From JBNKDD01 sp050288085 (GTDB lineage Bacteria > Chloroflexota > Anaerolineae > Aggregatilineales > UBA3940): a DNA stretch of 15,128 bases. Position numbers and translations under genes: made by a program. The stretch is from contig JBNKDD010000128.1 in assembly GCA_050288085.1 (NCBI GenBank), forward strand, positions 1-15,128, in the 5' to 3' direction. Below the pieces are notes generated by a model. It was not told where the DNA came from. It searched no databases and saw only the letters and a program-made list of their open reading frames with translations. Shown piece after piece: positions 1 through 6,186 of this stretch (its first letter is position 1; every line of letters begins with the position of its first letter).

Positions 1-1596
1 GAGGCGGTCAGTTATGCCTTCGCCGCCCAGGATTTTGATCGAGCCGCCGGACTGGTGGCGGGCTACTGGGGAACCATGACCAACAGCGGTCAGATCAAAA
101 CCCTATGGTCATGGTTAAACGCCCTGCCGGATGACACGATCAGGCACAGCGCGCCGCTCAGTGTTGCTTATTGCTGGGCGCTCTGGTTCAGGGCGCATCT
201 CGGCCTGTTTGAGGAGCATCTGGCCGCTGCAGAACGTGCCGTCAGCGAAGCCGGGATCAGCCCGGATGACGAGCGTTTCGCCGACCTGCCTGCCCAACTT
301 GATGTGCTGCGTTCATTTGTTGCCCGTTATCATGATGATTTTGAATTATCCGTCGCACTTGCCCACCGGGCTCTCAGCCTGATACCCGGTAATCTGTCCA
401 CCCAGGACGATGCACAACTGCGCTCCTTGGCTTTCACCGCGCTGGCAGCAGCCTATGATAGCGCAGGCGATCTCGATAAGGCCGCTGATGCTTATGCCGA
501 TACCATCTACTGGAGCCGCATCAGCGCCAATGCCACCGGGGTCACCGGAATGACCTACCGGATGATCGGAGCACTGCGGCTGCTGGGCCGTTTGCGGGAT
601 GCGGACACGGCCTGCCGTGAGGCCCTGGATTATATTCAGGCCCAGGGGATGACCCGCCTACCGGCAGCCGGAATCTTACACCTTGCGATGGCTGAGGTGC
701 TGGTTGAGCAGAACGAGCTTGAAGCCGCCCAGGAACACCTCTCACGCGGCATCGAACTGGGGAAGTGGAGCGGACGCCTCAACGCATCGAGGAATGCCGT
801 CCATGCACTGGCCCGTCTGAGGCAGGCTCACAACGATCTAAACGGGGCGCTGGCCGCTGTCGAGGAGTCGGAAGCCTCGGTGGATGAGCGACTCTCTCCG
901 CTTGCCAGGGGCGAACTCCTTTCGCTCAAGGCCCGGATAATGATCCGGCAGGGTGATCTGTCCGAAGCCGCCCAATGTGCCGGGGAAGCGGTGCAGCTGG
1001 TGTCCGGGGATCGCGGACAAACCGGTCTGATGGTCGCCCTCGCCATGTCCAGGCTGATGCTTGCCCAGGAGCAGCCGGGGGAGGTCATCCCGCAGTTAGG
1101 GCAGTCCATCGCTGCCGCTGAGGAGGATGGTCGATCCGGCCTGGTGATCGAGCTGTGCATCCTCCGCAGTCTGGCGTTGGTGCGTCAGGGTGATCCACGC
1201 CGGGCGGAAGCGGATTTAGAACGTGCTCTTGCCCTGGCTGCACCGGAGGGATATGTCCGTCTTTTCCTCGATGAAGGCCCGCCGATGCAGATGTTGATCG
1301 CTCAATGGTTGGCCCATGCTGTCCCCGGCCCCTTGCGGGATTACGCCATTGACCTGCTCTCCCAAGAACAGGAAGCAGTCTCCCCAGGCAGCGACCTGGC
1401 CGAACCGTTAACCGAGCGTGAACTGGAAGTCCTCCATATCATGGCCCTGGGCAAAACCAACCAGGAGATCGCCCACCATCTCGTGGTGGCGCGGGGTACG
1501 GTCAAAGCGCATACGGCCAGCATCTACCGTAAACTGGATGTCACCAACCGCACCGAGGCGGTCGCCCGCGCCAGGGAGCTTGGTATCCTCCCCTGA
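1..1596 (+). CDS. MalT-like LuxR-family transcriptional regulator (C-terminal part)
   Basis: The frame is open from base 1, so the N-terminus, normally a STAND/AAA ATPase, lies outside the window. The first GTG or ATG codons here are internal and are not proposed as starts. Most of the visible protein is helical and Ala/Leu-rich, with repeated A-x-A, L-x-x-A and G-D-L-x-x-A patterns. That is typical of the TPR-like sensor region of MalT-type regulators. The last ~60 codons (from about 1408) form a clear LuxR/GerE helix-turn-helix: LTERELEVL, then GKTNQEIAHHL, then GTVKAHTASIYRKLDV and NRTEAV. By family knowledge it would be an ATP- and ligand-gated DNA-binding activator. The ligand cannot be read from the sequence. 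The target could be the downstream genes, but that is inference only. A hairpin-rich spacer follows the stop codon. Confidence 0.93.
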   Translation, partial: EAVSYAFAAQDFDRAAGLVAGYWGTMTNSGQIKTLWSWLNALPDDTIRHSAPLSVAYCWALWFRAHLGLFEEHLAAAERAVSEAGISPDDERFADLPAQLDVLRSFVARYHDDFELSVALAHRALSLIPGNLSTQDDAQLRSLAFTALAAAYDSAGDLDKAADAYADTIYWSRISANATGVTGMTYRMIGALRLLGRLRDADTACREALDYIQAQGMTRLPAAGILHLAMAEVLVEQNELEAAQEHLSRGIELGKWSGRLNASRNAVHALARLRQAHNDLNGALAAVEESEASVDERLSPLARGELLSLKARIMIRQGDLSEAAQCAGEAVQLVSGDRGQTGLMVALAMSRLMLAQEQPGEVIPQLGQSIAAAEEDGRSGLVIELCILRSLALVRQGDPRRAEADLERALALAAPEGYVRLFLDEGPPMQMLIAQWLAHAVPGPLRDYAIDLLSQEQEAVSPGSDLAEPLTERELEVLHIMALGKTNQEIAHHLVVARGTVKAHTASIYRKLDVTNRTEAVARARELGILP

Positions 1597-1616
1597 TTAA
1601 TCAATCCCCCCATAAA

Positions 1617-1777
1617 GTCCAAAGGTTTTGGACAATCGCCCCATTCCAGCCTTAGCGGAATTTGTTCCGCTGCTACAACTGATATGGATCAGCTTTGCTG
1701 ATTCACCGGAAAACACATCCTTTTCGGGTCTGATTTATCAGACATATCATCCTTAGCCTGAGAATTGATTCTCAGGC
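1617..1777. other. Array of six short-loop hairpins between genes
   Basis: Six dyads lie nearly back to back. They are GTCCAAA/TTTGGAC (1617-1633), AGCGGAA/TTCCGCT (1654-1671), ATCAGC/GCTGAT (1688-1702), CCGGAAA/TTTTCGG with one G-T pair (1706-1727), GTCTGAT/ATCAGAC (1728-1743) and a 10-bp GCCTGAGAAT/ATTCTCAGGC (1756-1777). Most loops are 2 to 4 bases. None is followed by a T-run, so simple intrinsic termination is not indicated. ATCAG at 1688-1692 can pair with CTGAT on either side (1679-1683 or 1698-1702), giving mutually exclusive folds. No open frame here looks like a gene. The region could be a structured leader or ncRNA, a cluster of protein-binding dyads, or the remains of dispersed repeats. 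Confidence 0.6.
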
Positions 1778-1828
1778 GATGCTGGATCTTCATTAGTCTC
1801 TACTTAGCCAAACCAATCAGTTTCATAG

Positions 1829-1910
1829 CTAAACCCTCCAAATAAACCCTCAAATATCCCATCTGGCAGAGGGGCGACTCTTCGCCTCGCGCTAAATTTT
1901 TAGCCAGATA
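1829..1910 (+). repeat. 82-bp structured intergenic repeat, copy 1
   Basis: This copy matches 2689-2769 almost base for base; only about four positions differ. Nested stems are visible: outer ATCTGGC (1861-1867) with GCCAGAT (1903-1909), and inner GGGGCGA (1871-1877) with TCGCCTC (1882-1888, one G-T pair) around a CTCT loop. Copy 1 has an extra GCTAAA/TTTAGC dyad at 1891-1904 that copy 2 lacks. The 5' part holds CCCTCC (1834-1839), complementary to GGAGGG (1918-1923) in the ribosome binding site of the next gene. The repeat ends only seven bases before that site. It may be a cis-acting RNA element or a small dispersed repeat. Its ends are not inverted repeats, and no target-site duplication was found. 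Confidence 0.75.
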
Positions 1911-1931
1911 TTCATCAGGAGGGAAAATACC

Positions 1932-2663
1932 ATGAACATTCTCACCGATAATTTTTCAGAGCCTCTGAACGGCTCGACAGTCGCTCAGTTCGATATCAAT
2001 GCGGGCGACGGCAACCTGGCAATCGACCGGTTTACAGACGGCAAGCAGGTGTTAGCCAGCGGCACGCTGGAATACTTAGAGAAGCAGGGCCTACCCGCCC
2101 GGACGCTCAATTCGAGTAACGGTCAGACGGTTCTCTCGCTGATCTGCGGCAGTGACGGCCAACCCTGGTTTCGGCTCCCCTGGGCAGCCTGCAACGGGGC
2201 AACCGAGTGGCAGATCAAACTCAATCCCACAATCTCATCTGACATAACAGCCCACAGCGATGGCGGCAACGTCAAACTGGACCTGTCCGGGATGGTCATT
2301 ACCCACGTCTCAGCCGATACCGGTGGGGGCAATATGGACATGACCCTGCCTGATAATGCGGCTAACCTGAGCATCACCGCTAAGTCAGGGGCGGGCAATG
2401 TCACAATCGAGTTCGGCAGCGGCCTCAGGGGGAGCAGCGTTTTGAGCGCCGAAAGCGGCGCGGGTAACGTGGCCGTGTGCATTCCAGGCAGTGTCGCAGC
2501 TCGCATTCATGCCACCACCGGATTGGGAAAAGTGACCGTTGACCCGCAGTTTGGCAAGCTTGACGATACCACCTACCAGTCGCCCGACTTCGACAGCGCC
2601 ATCAATAAGATCGAGATCACCCTTAAAAGTGGCATGGGCGATGTGATCGTCAGCACCAGGTAG
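1932..2663 (+). CDS. Toast-rack / DUF4097-like beta-repeat protein
   Basis: The product has 243 residues. The start ATG is preceded by AGGAGGG (1917-1923) with eight bases of spacing. Residues ~1-100 form a mixed N-terminal part. Residues ~105-243 carry six related beta-strand units with the pattern S/T-G-x-G-N-V-x-V: AHSDGGNVKL (107), ADTGGGNMDM (128), AKSGAGNVTI (150), AESGAGNVAV (173), ATTGLGKVTV (194) and LKSGMGDVIV (231). This matches the stacked repeats of DUF4097, LiaF and toast-rack proteins, which are linked to envelope stress or serve as adhesin-like scaffolds in other bacteria. No signal peptide or membrane segment is visible, so this version appears cytoplasmic, unlike many relatives. 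The gene stands alone between two copies of an 82-bp repeat. Fold assignment is fairly sure; function is unknown. Confidence 0.8.
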   Translation: MNILTDNFSEPLNGSTVAQFDINAGDGNLAIDRFTDGKQVLASGTLEYLEKQGLPARTLNSSNGQTVLSLICGSDGQPWFRLPWAACNGATEWQIKLNPTISSDITAHSDGGNVKLDLSGMVITHVSADTGGGNMDMTLPDNAANLSITAKSGAGNVTIEFGSGLRGSSVLSAESGAGNVAVCIPGSVAARIHATTGLGKVTVDPQFGKLDDTTYQSPDFDSAINKIEITLKSGMGDVIVSTR

Positions 2664-2688
2664 AAATCGGGGGGCAAGGGGTTTACGC

Positions 2689-2769
2689 CTAAACCCTCCA
2701 AATAAACCCCCAAATATCCCATCTGGCAGAGGGGCGATTCTTCGCCTCGCGCTAAATTTGTGCCAGATA
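2689..2769 (+). repeat. 82-bp structured intergenic repeat, copy 2
   Basis: This is a near-identical partner of 1829-1910, placed 860 bases downstream in the same orientation and just after the toast-rack stop codon. The outer stem ATCTGGC (2721-2727)/GCCAGAT (2762-2768) and the inner stem GGGGCGA (2731-2737)/TCGCCTC (2742-2748) are unchanged. The differences from copy 1 fall in the spacer (2710), the loop (2738) and the short right-hand AT-rich segment (2760-2761, with a one-base length change). CCCTCC at 2694-2699 is kept and is complementary to GGAGGG at 2882-2887, the ribosome binding site of the next gene. Here about 110 further bases of folded leader separate the repeat from that site. 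Confidence 0.75.
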
Positions 2770-2771
2770 CC

Positions 2772-2870
2772 CAGTTGGGCCAAACGAATCATCCTAAATC
2801 AAGTGGCCCAACTGCATGGTAAATAGATAAGTTTCGGAAAACCGAAGGTTTTAGAAACAGTTGTCTATTT
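2772..2870 (+). promoter_or_regulatory. Folded leader upstream of the small-protein operon
   Basis: Two structures follow the 82-bp repeat. The first is a perfect 11-bp dyad, CAGTTGGGCCA (2772-2782) with TGGCCCAACTG (2804-2814), around a 21-base loop. The second has an outer stem AAATAGATAA (2821-2830) with TTGTCTATTT (2861-2870, one G-T pair). It encloses a TTCGG-AAAA-CCGAA tetraloop hairpin (2833-2846), and GTTTC (2831-2835) could alternatively pair with GAAAC (2854-2858). The strong AGGAGGG site follows at 2881. No T-run follows either stem, so regulation of translation or RNA stability fits better than termination. This is inferred from symmetry alone; no known riboswitch consensus was recognised. 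Confidence 0.45.
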
Positions 2871-2891
2871 CCACCTTATCAGGAGGGCTGT

Positions 2892-3110
2892 ATGCCGGAA
2901 TATTACGAAATCAAAATCAAAGGCCACCTGGATCAACACTGGTCAGATTGGTTTGCAGGCTTAGAACTGACACACCTGGAAGGGGACGAAACCCTGCTTT
3001 CGGGCCTGCTGCCTGACCAGGCCGCGCTCCACGGTCTGCTCGAACGTATCCGCGATCTCAATCTGACACTGATCTCGGTGAACTACAGTGGCTCATCCAC
3101 TGACAACTAA
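2892..3110 (+). CDS. Conserved small protein of unknown function (72 aa)
   Basis: The ATG start has AGGAGGG (2881-2887) four bases upstream. The protein is short and acidic. It begins MPEYYEIKIKGHLD, followed by WSDWFAGLELTH, then an acidic turn, and LLPDQAALHGLLERIRDLNLTLISV. This strand-strand-helix-strand layout resembles small single-domain proteins that I recognise as recurrent in Chloroflexota and Actinobacteria, usually named only hypothetical. The W-S-D-W-F and DQAALHGLL-x-x-I-R-D-L stretches look like the family signature. There is no signal peptide or membrane segment. It is the first gene of a tight plus-strand group: the CPBP-type gene starts 37 bases after its stop. A role as a small regulatory or binding partner of its neighbours is a guess. 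Confidence 0.82.
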   Translation: MPEYYEIKIKGHLDQHWSDWFAGLELTHLEGDETLLSGLLPDQAALHGLLERIRDLNLTLISVNYSGSSTDN

Positions 3111-3147
3111 AGTCGTGCTTTTATCTTTCATCTTGAAGGAGGATGTC

Positions 3148-4005
3148 TTGAAAACTTTTATCAACAAACACTCGGTAACACTCTACTTTGCCCTGACCTT
3201 TATCCTCACCTGGGGCTGTATGGTCCTGGTGATCGGTCCCGGTGGGTTCCCGCTTACGGCGGAACAATTCGAAGCGATGGGGCCGCTCGTCTACACAGCA
3301 ATGCTCATTGGCCCCAGCGCCGCAGGCATCCTGATGACCGCCCTGGCCGGTGGCAAGGCCGGTTTCCGCGACCTGCTATCCCGGTTATGCAACTGGCGGG
3401 TAGGGATTCGCTGGTACGCGATCGCGCTCCTGACGGCTCCGCTTCTGGCGACGGCGGTACTTTTCGCGCTCTCCCTTTTCTCACCTGAATTCCTGCCTGC
3501 TTTATTCACCGCCGACGATAAGCTGCCCCTTTTGCTGACCGGTATCGTAGCAGGGTTGGCGGTCGGCTTCTTCGAGGAGCTGGGCTGGACGGGTTTTGCC
3601 ATCCCCCGGATGAAGCAGCGTCACGGCATTCTGACCACTGGAATCATCGTGGGCTTGCTGTGGGGAGCATGGCACTTCCCTCCATTCTGGGAAGGTGATA
3701 GTTTCTCTGGAGTACTCCCGCTGGCTCTTTTGCTGGCGCGACTTTTCTCCTGGCTGCCCCCCTACCGGGTGCTGATGGTGTGGGTCTACGACCGCACCGA
3801 GAGCCTGCTGATCGTCATGCTCATGCACGCCGGTCTGGTCTTCACCACGCTGACCCTGCCGTCTATGGAATTATCCGGAATGTTACTCTTGACCTGGCTG
3901 CTCGTCTGGGCCGCCATACTGTGGATTGTCGTTGCAGCCGTTGTTGTTCCCAATCGAATGAAAAATATAAATCCTCAAACTATTCGTCTACAAGGAGAGA
4001 ATTAA
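3148..4005 (+). CDS. CPBP-family intramembrane protease-like protein
   Basis: I chose TTG at 3148 as the start because AAGGAGGA (3136-3143) lies just upstream. A GTG at 3088 in the same frame lies inside the preceding gene and lacks a good site. The product has 285 residues and about seven to eight hydrophobic segments. The three CPBP (CAAX protease / bacteriocin-processing, ABI family) motifs are present: EELGW with E143 and E144, WGAWHFPPF with H176, and LMLMHAG with H227. The usual EExxxR is EELGWTG here, so the motif Arg is replaced by Thr. Family members are glutamate-dependent intramembrane proteases, or act in bacteriocin self-immunity or as membrane chaperone-like factors. The substrate is unknown. 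The stop is one base before the start of the next gene, so the two are almost certainly translationally coupled. Confidence 0.88.
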   Translation: MKTFINKHSVTLYFALTFILTWGCMVLVIGPGGFPLTAEQFEAMGPLVYTAMLIGPSAAGILMTALAGGKAGFRDLLSRLCNWRVGIRWYAIALLTAPLLATAVLFALSLFSPEFLPALFTADDKLPLLLTGIVAGLAVGFFEELGWTGFAIPRMKQRHGILTTGIIVGLLWGAWHFPPFWEGDSFSGVLPLALLLARLFSWLPPYRVLMVWVYDRTESLLIVMLMHAGLVFTTLTLPSMELSGMLLLTWLLVWAAILWIVVAAVVVPNRMKNINPQTIRLQGEN

Positions 4006-4006
4006 A

Positions 4007-4462
4007 ATGTCTGAAGCAGCCGCCCAGAAGGGCATGCCCCCGCTCATGAATAAAACTATGAAATTCGTTTTGCGCTCACCCTTGCACGTCATCATCAGCA
4101 ACTACCTGCTGCTGGTCACCTTCACCGGGCGCAAGAGTGGCAAGATTTACACCACACCGGTCAGTTACTTTCGGCATAGCGACGATCAGGTGATCATCTT
4201 CACCCATGCCAAATGGTGGAAGAACCTGCTCGACAATCCGGCGGTCACATTACGCCTCCGGGGTCGGGATGTCCAGGGAACGGCAGAACCGGTCGCCGAG
4301 GATAAACAGGCCATTGCCGACGTGCTGGCGGAGCATCTGCGGCAGTCACATTTTGATGCCAAGTTTTACGATGTGACCATTGACGAGCAGGGAGAACCCA
4401 TCGCCGAGGACGTAGAGAAAGCCGTCCAGACGGTGACAATGGTCCGCGTCCAATTGAATTGA
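4007..4462 (+). CDS. Ddn/DUF385-like deazaflavin (F420)-dependent nitroreductase family protein
   Basis: The product has 151 residues. The ATG is preceded by AAGGAGAG (3992-3999) with seven bases of spacing, and the previous stop is one base away. The core reads LLLVTFTGRKSGKIYTTPV, a Ser/Asp-rich turn, VIIFTHAKWWKNLLDNPAVTLRLRG, then a C-terminal alpha/beta part ending VTMVRVQLN. TGRKSGK-x-x-x-TPV and the WWKNLLxNP stretch are hallmarks of the split-barrel family of mycobacterial Ddn, which binds F420 (deazaflavin) and reduces quinones or nitro compounds. Some relatives bind FMN or heme instead. F420 use is inferred from the family. An N-terminal ~20 residues before the barrel may lie along the membrane, as in Ddn. 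It is the last gene of the 2892-4462 group. Confidence 0.87.
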   Translation: MSEAAAQKGMPPLMNKTMKFVLRSPLHVIISNYLLLVTFTGRKSGKIYTTPVSYFRHSDDQVIIFTHAKWWKNLLDNPAVTLRLRGRDVQGTAEPVAEDKQAIADVLAEHLRQSHFDAKFYDVTIDEQGEPIAEDVEKAVQTVTMVRVQLN

Positions 4463-4478
4463 CCACAATACCAGGATA

Positions 4479-4570
4479 TTACCCCCCCATCTTCGCTGAC
4501 GCTCAGATTTGCCCCCCTTGCAAGGGGGGCGGATGAGCGAGCGACCACCGGTCGCCGCTCACGGGGGTGA
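4479..4570. repeat. Cloverleaf-like multi-hairpin intergenic element
   Basis: An outer stem TTACCCCC (4479-4486) pairs with GGGGGTGA (4563-4570, one T-G pair). It encloses a weak CTGA/TCAG hairpin (4496-4506), a perfect 20-base palindrome (4511-4530, GCCCCCCTTG and its complement) and a 12-bp hairpin with one bulged A: TGAGCG-A-GCGACC (4534-4546) with GGTCGC-CGCTCA (4550-4561). The layout, a C-rich outer arm around three hairpins, matches the element at 9971-10063. It lies between the Ddn-like gene and the serine hydrolase. It could act as a terminator-like barrier or be a non-autonomous dispersed repeat. No coding capacity was seen. Confidence 0.6.
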
Positions 4571-4603
4571 GTTCTGACGATAAAGAAATAAGGAATGATA
4601 ATC

Positions 4604-6133
4604 ATGAAGATCAAAAAGTACCTTTTACCGGCATTACTGGGCTGCACCATCCTGGCTTTCGTCCCACGAGCATTCGCTAAACCCGCTCCGGCAGAACCGG
4701 CATCCAGTACCGATGATGTCGTGACCTATCTCGAACAGGAGATTCGCCGCCTGAACATCCCCGGCCTGTCCCTGGTTATCGTTGAGGGTGATCAGATCGT
4801 ACACACGCAGGGCTTCGGCGTGGCTCGTCCCGGTGGGGAAGCACCCACCCCGCAGACGCCCTTCCTGATCTGCTCGCTGACCAAATCGTTTACCGCCCTG
4901 GCAACGATGCAGCTTGTCGAGGAGGGGAAGATCGATCTCGATGCCCCGGTGCAGCAGTATCTACCCTGGTTCCGTCTGGCCGACCCGGAAGCATCCGCCC
5001 AGATCAAGGTGCGCAACCTGCTCAACCAGAACAGCGGCCTGCCCCAAATGCCGGGGATGCTCAACCTGATCGATTTCGACAGCAGCCCCGACGCAACAGA
5101 GCGCCAGATGCGCGAACTGTCCACGCTCGAACTGGCCCGCCCGGTCGGCGCAGAGTTTGAGTACAGCAACCTGAATTACAATCTACTCGGCTTGATCATC
5201 GAGGCCGCCAGCGGGGAATCCTACGCAGACTACATCCAGAACCATGTTTTCGACCCCCTGGAAATGGAGCATAGCTATACATCACAGGCCGCCGCCCAGC
5301 AGAACGGCATGGCGATGGGCTATCGCTGGTGGTTTGGCTTCCCCTTTGCCATGCACAATCTGCCCCTTCCCAGTGGTTCACTGCCGTCCGGCCAGCTTAT
5401 CTCCAGCACGGAAGATATGGGCCACTATCTGATCGCCCACCTGAACGAGGGCCGTTACAATGGCGTGCAGGTTCTCTCCGCCGAGGGCATCGAGGAACTG
5501 CACCGACCGGTAGCAAAAGCCGGTGTGATGGATATTTCTCTGGGATACTACGGCATGGGTTGGTTTGTCGAGGAATACAACGGGACGACCATCCTCACAC
5601 ACACCGGCACAAGCCCTGATTATTTCGGCTTTATTGCCCTGGTGCCGGAACAGAACAAAGGTCTGGCCTTCTTCGTTAATGCCAACCACACCATGATAGA
5701 CAAATTGGCGCTGTCAGATGTGGGGGTAATTGCCGCACGGCGTCTCGCGGGAGAACAGGCTGAGCCACCATCTATGGTTGGCACAACCTCCTGGATACTG
5801 CGGGCCCTGCTGCTCATTCCAATCCTGCAAATCGTCGGCGTCATTCTCACCCTGCGGCACGTTCGCCGTTGGCGTCAAAACCCGGATGGCCGTCCGAGTG
5901 GTATGCGGAAGTGGGGACTTCATTTCCTGCTCCCATTGATCCCCAACTTTGTTTTGTCGGCGCTGCCCCTGACACTGTTAGCCAGCGGTGGTAGCACGAC
6001 CAGATTTATGCTGCTCTTCGTACCTGATTTAGCCTGGATCAGCCTGATCTGCGGTGGCTTCGCCTTCTTCTGGATGTTCTTACGCTCCGGGTTGGTTCTG
6101 TCTGCGCTTCGACGGCAGCAGCCCGCCGCATAA
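4604..6133 (+). CDS. Secreted serine hydrolase (beta-lactamase / S12 family) with C-terminal membrane helices
   Basis: ATG 4604 is preferred over ATG 4595, because AAGGA (4590-4594) sits at a proper distance only from the former. The product has 509 residues. Residues 1-25 form a signal peptide: KIKK, a hydrophobic core, then AFA. The catalytic domain carries S91-L-T-K94 (SxxK nucleophile and base), Y187-S-N189 (YxN) and H333-T-G335 (KTG-box equivalent). These are the three motifs of class C beta-lactamases, DD-peptidases and S12 esterases. After residue ~395 come about four hydrophobic segments (~397-421, ~437-460, ~468-503), so the enzyme domain should sit outside the cell, tethered to the membrane. 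The substrate could be peptidoglycan peptides, D-amino-acid peptides or esters. The HTG variant is more usual in the esterase/AmpH-like branch than in true beta-lactamases. A strong terminator follows. Confidence 0.92.
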   Translation: MKIKKYLLPALLGCTILAFVPRAFAKPAPAEPASSTDDVVTYLEQEIRRLNIPGLSLVIVEGDQIVHTQGFGVARPGGEAPTPQTPFLICSLTKSFTALATMQLVEEGKIDLDAPVQQYLPWFRLADPEASAQIKVRNLLNQNSGLPQMPGMLNLIDFDSSPDATERQMRELSTLELARPVGAEFEYSNLNYNLLGLIIEAASGESYADYIQNHVFDPLEMEHSYTSQAAAQQNGMAMGYRWWFGFPFAMHNLPLPSGSLPSGQLISSTEDMGHYLIAHLNEGRYNGVQVLSAEGIEELHRPVAKAGVMDISLGYYGMGWFVEEYNGTTILTHTGTSPDYFGFIALVPEQNKGLAFFVNANHTMIDKLALSDVGVIAARRLAGEQAEPPSMVGTTSWILRALLLIPILQIVGVILTLRHVRRWRQNPDGRPSGMRKWGLHFLLPLIPNFVLSALPLTLLASGGSTTRFMLLFVPDLAWISLICGGFAFFWMFLRSGLVLSALRRQQPAA

Positions 6134-6149
6134 TACAGTACACAATCCG

Positions 6150-6186
6150 GCCAGCTATCTGAGTGAGGATAGCTGGCTGTTTTTTC
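6150..6186 (+). terminator. Rho-independent terminator after the serine hydrolase gene
   Basis: A perfect 10-bp stem, GCCAGCTATC (6150-6159) with GATAGCTGGC (6168-6177), closes an 8-base loop. It is followed by TG and a run of six T (6180-6185). It begins 16 bases after the stop codon at 6131-6133. On the minus strand no T-run follows the stem, so it mainly serves the plus strand. The convergent SGNH gene ends at 6187, immediately beside it. Confidence 0.92.

Noticed and set aside
1617..1633. Hairpin after the LuxR gene as an intrinsic terminator
   Set aside because: No T-run follows on either strand.
1829..2769. The two 82-bp copies as ends of a mobile element carrying the toast-rack gene
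   Set aside because: The copies are direct, no target-site duplication was found at their outer edges, and no transposase is present. A composite origin is not excluded but not supported.
2385..2792. Minus-strand open frame of 135 codons overlapping the toast-rack gene and the repeat
   Set aside because: It runs opposite a well-supported gene and through a structured repeat, has no good ribosome binding site and matches no recognisable family.
3088..3147. Earlier GTG start for the CPBP-type gene
   Set aside because: It lies inside the preceding gene without a ribosome binding site, whereas TTG 3148 has AAGGAGGA at the right distance and begins a sensible N-terminus.
4595..4603. Upstream ATG for the serine hydrolase
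   Set aside because: It touches the AAGGA site with no spacing; ATG 4604 is properly spaced.
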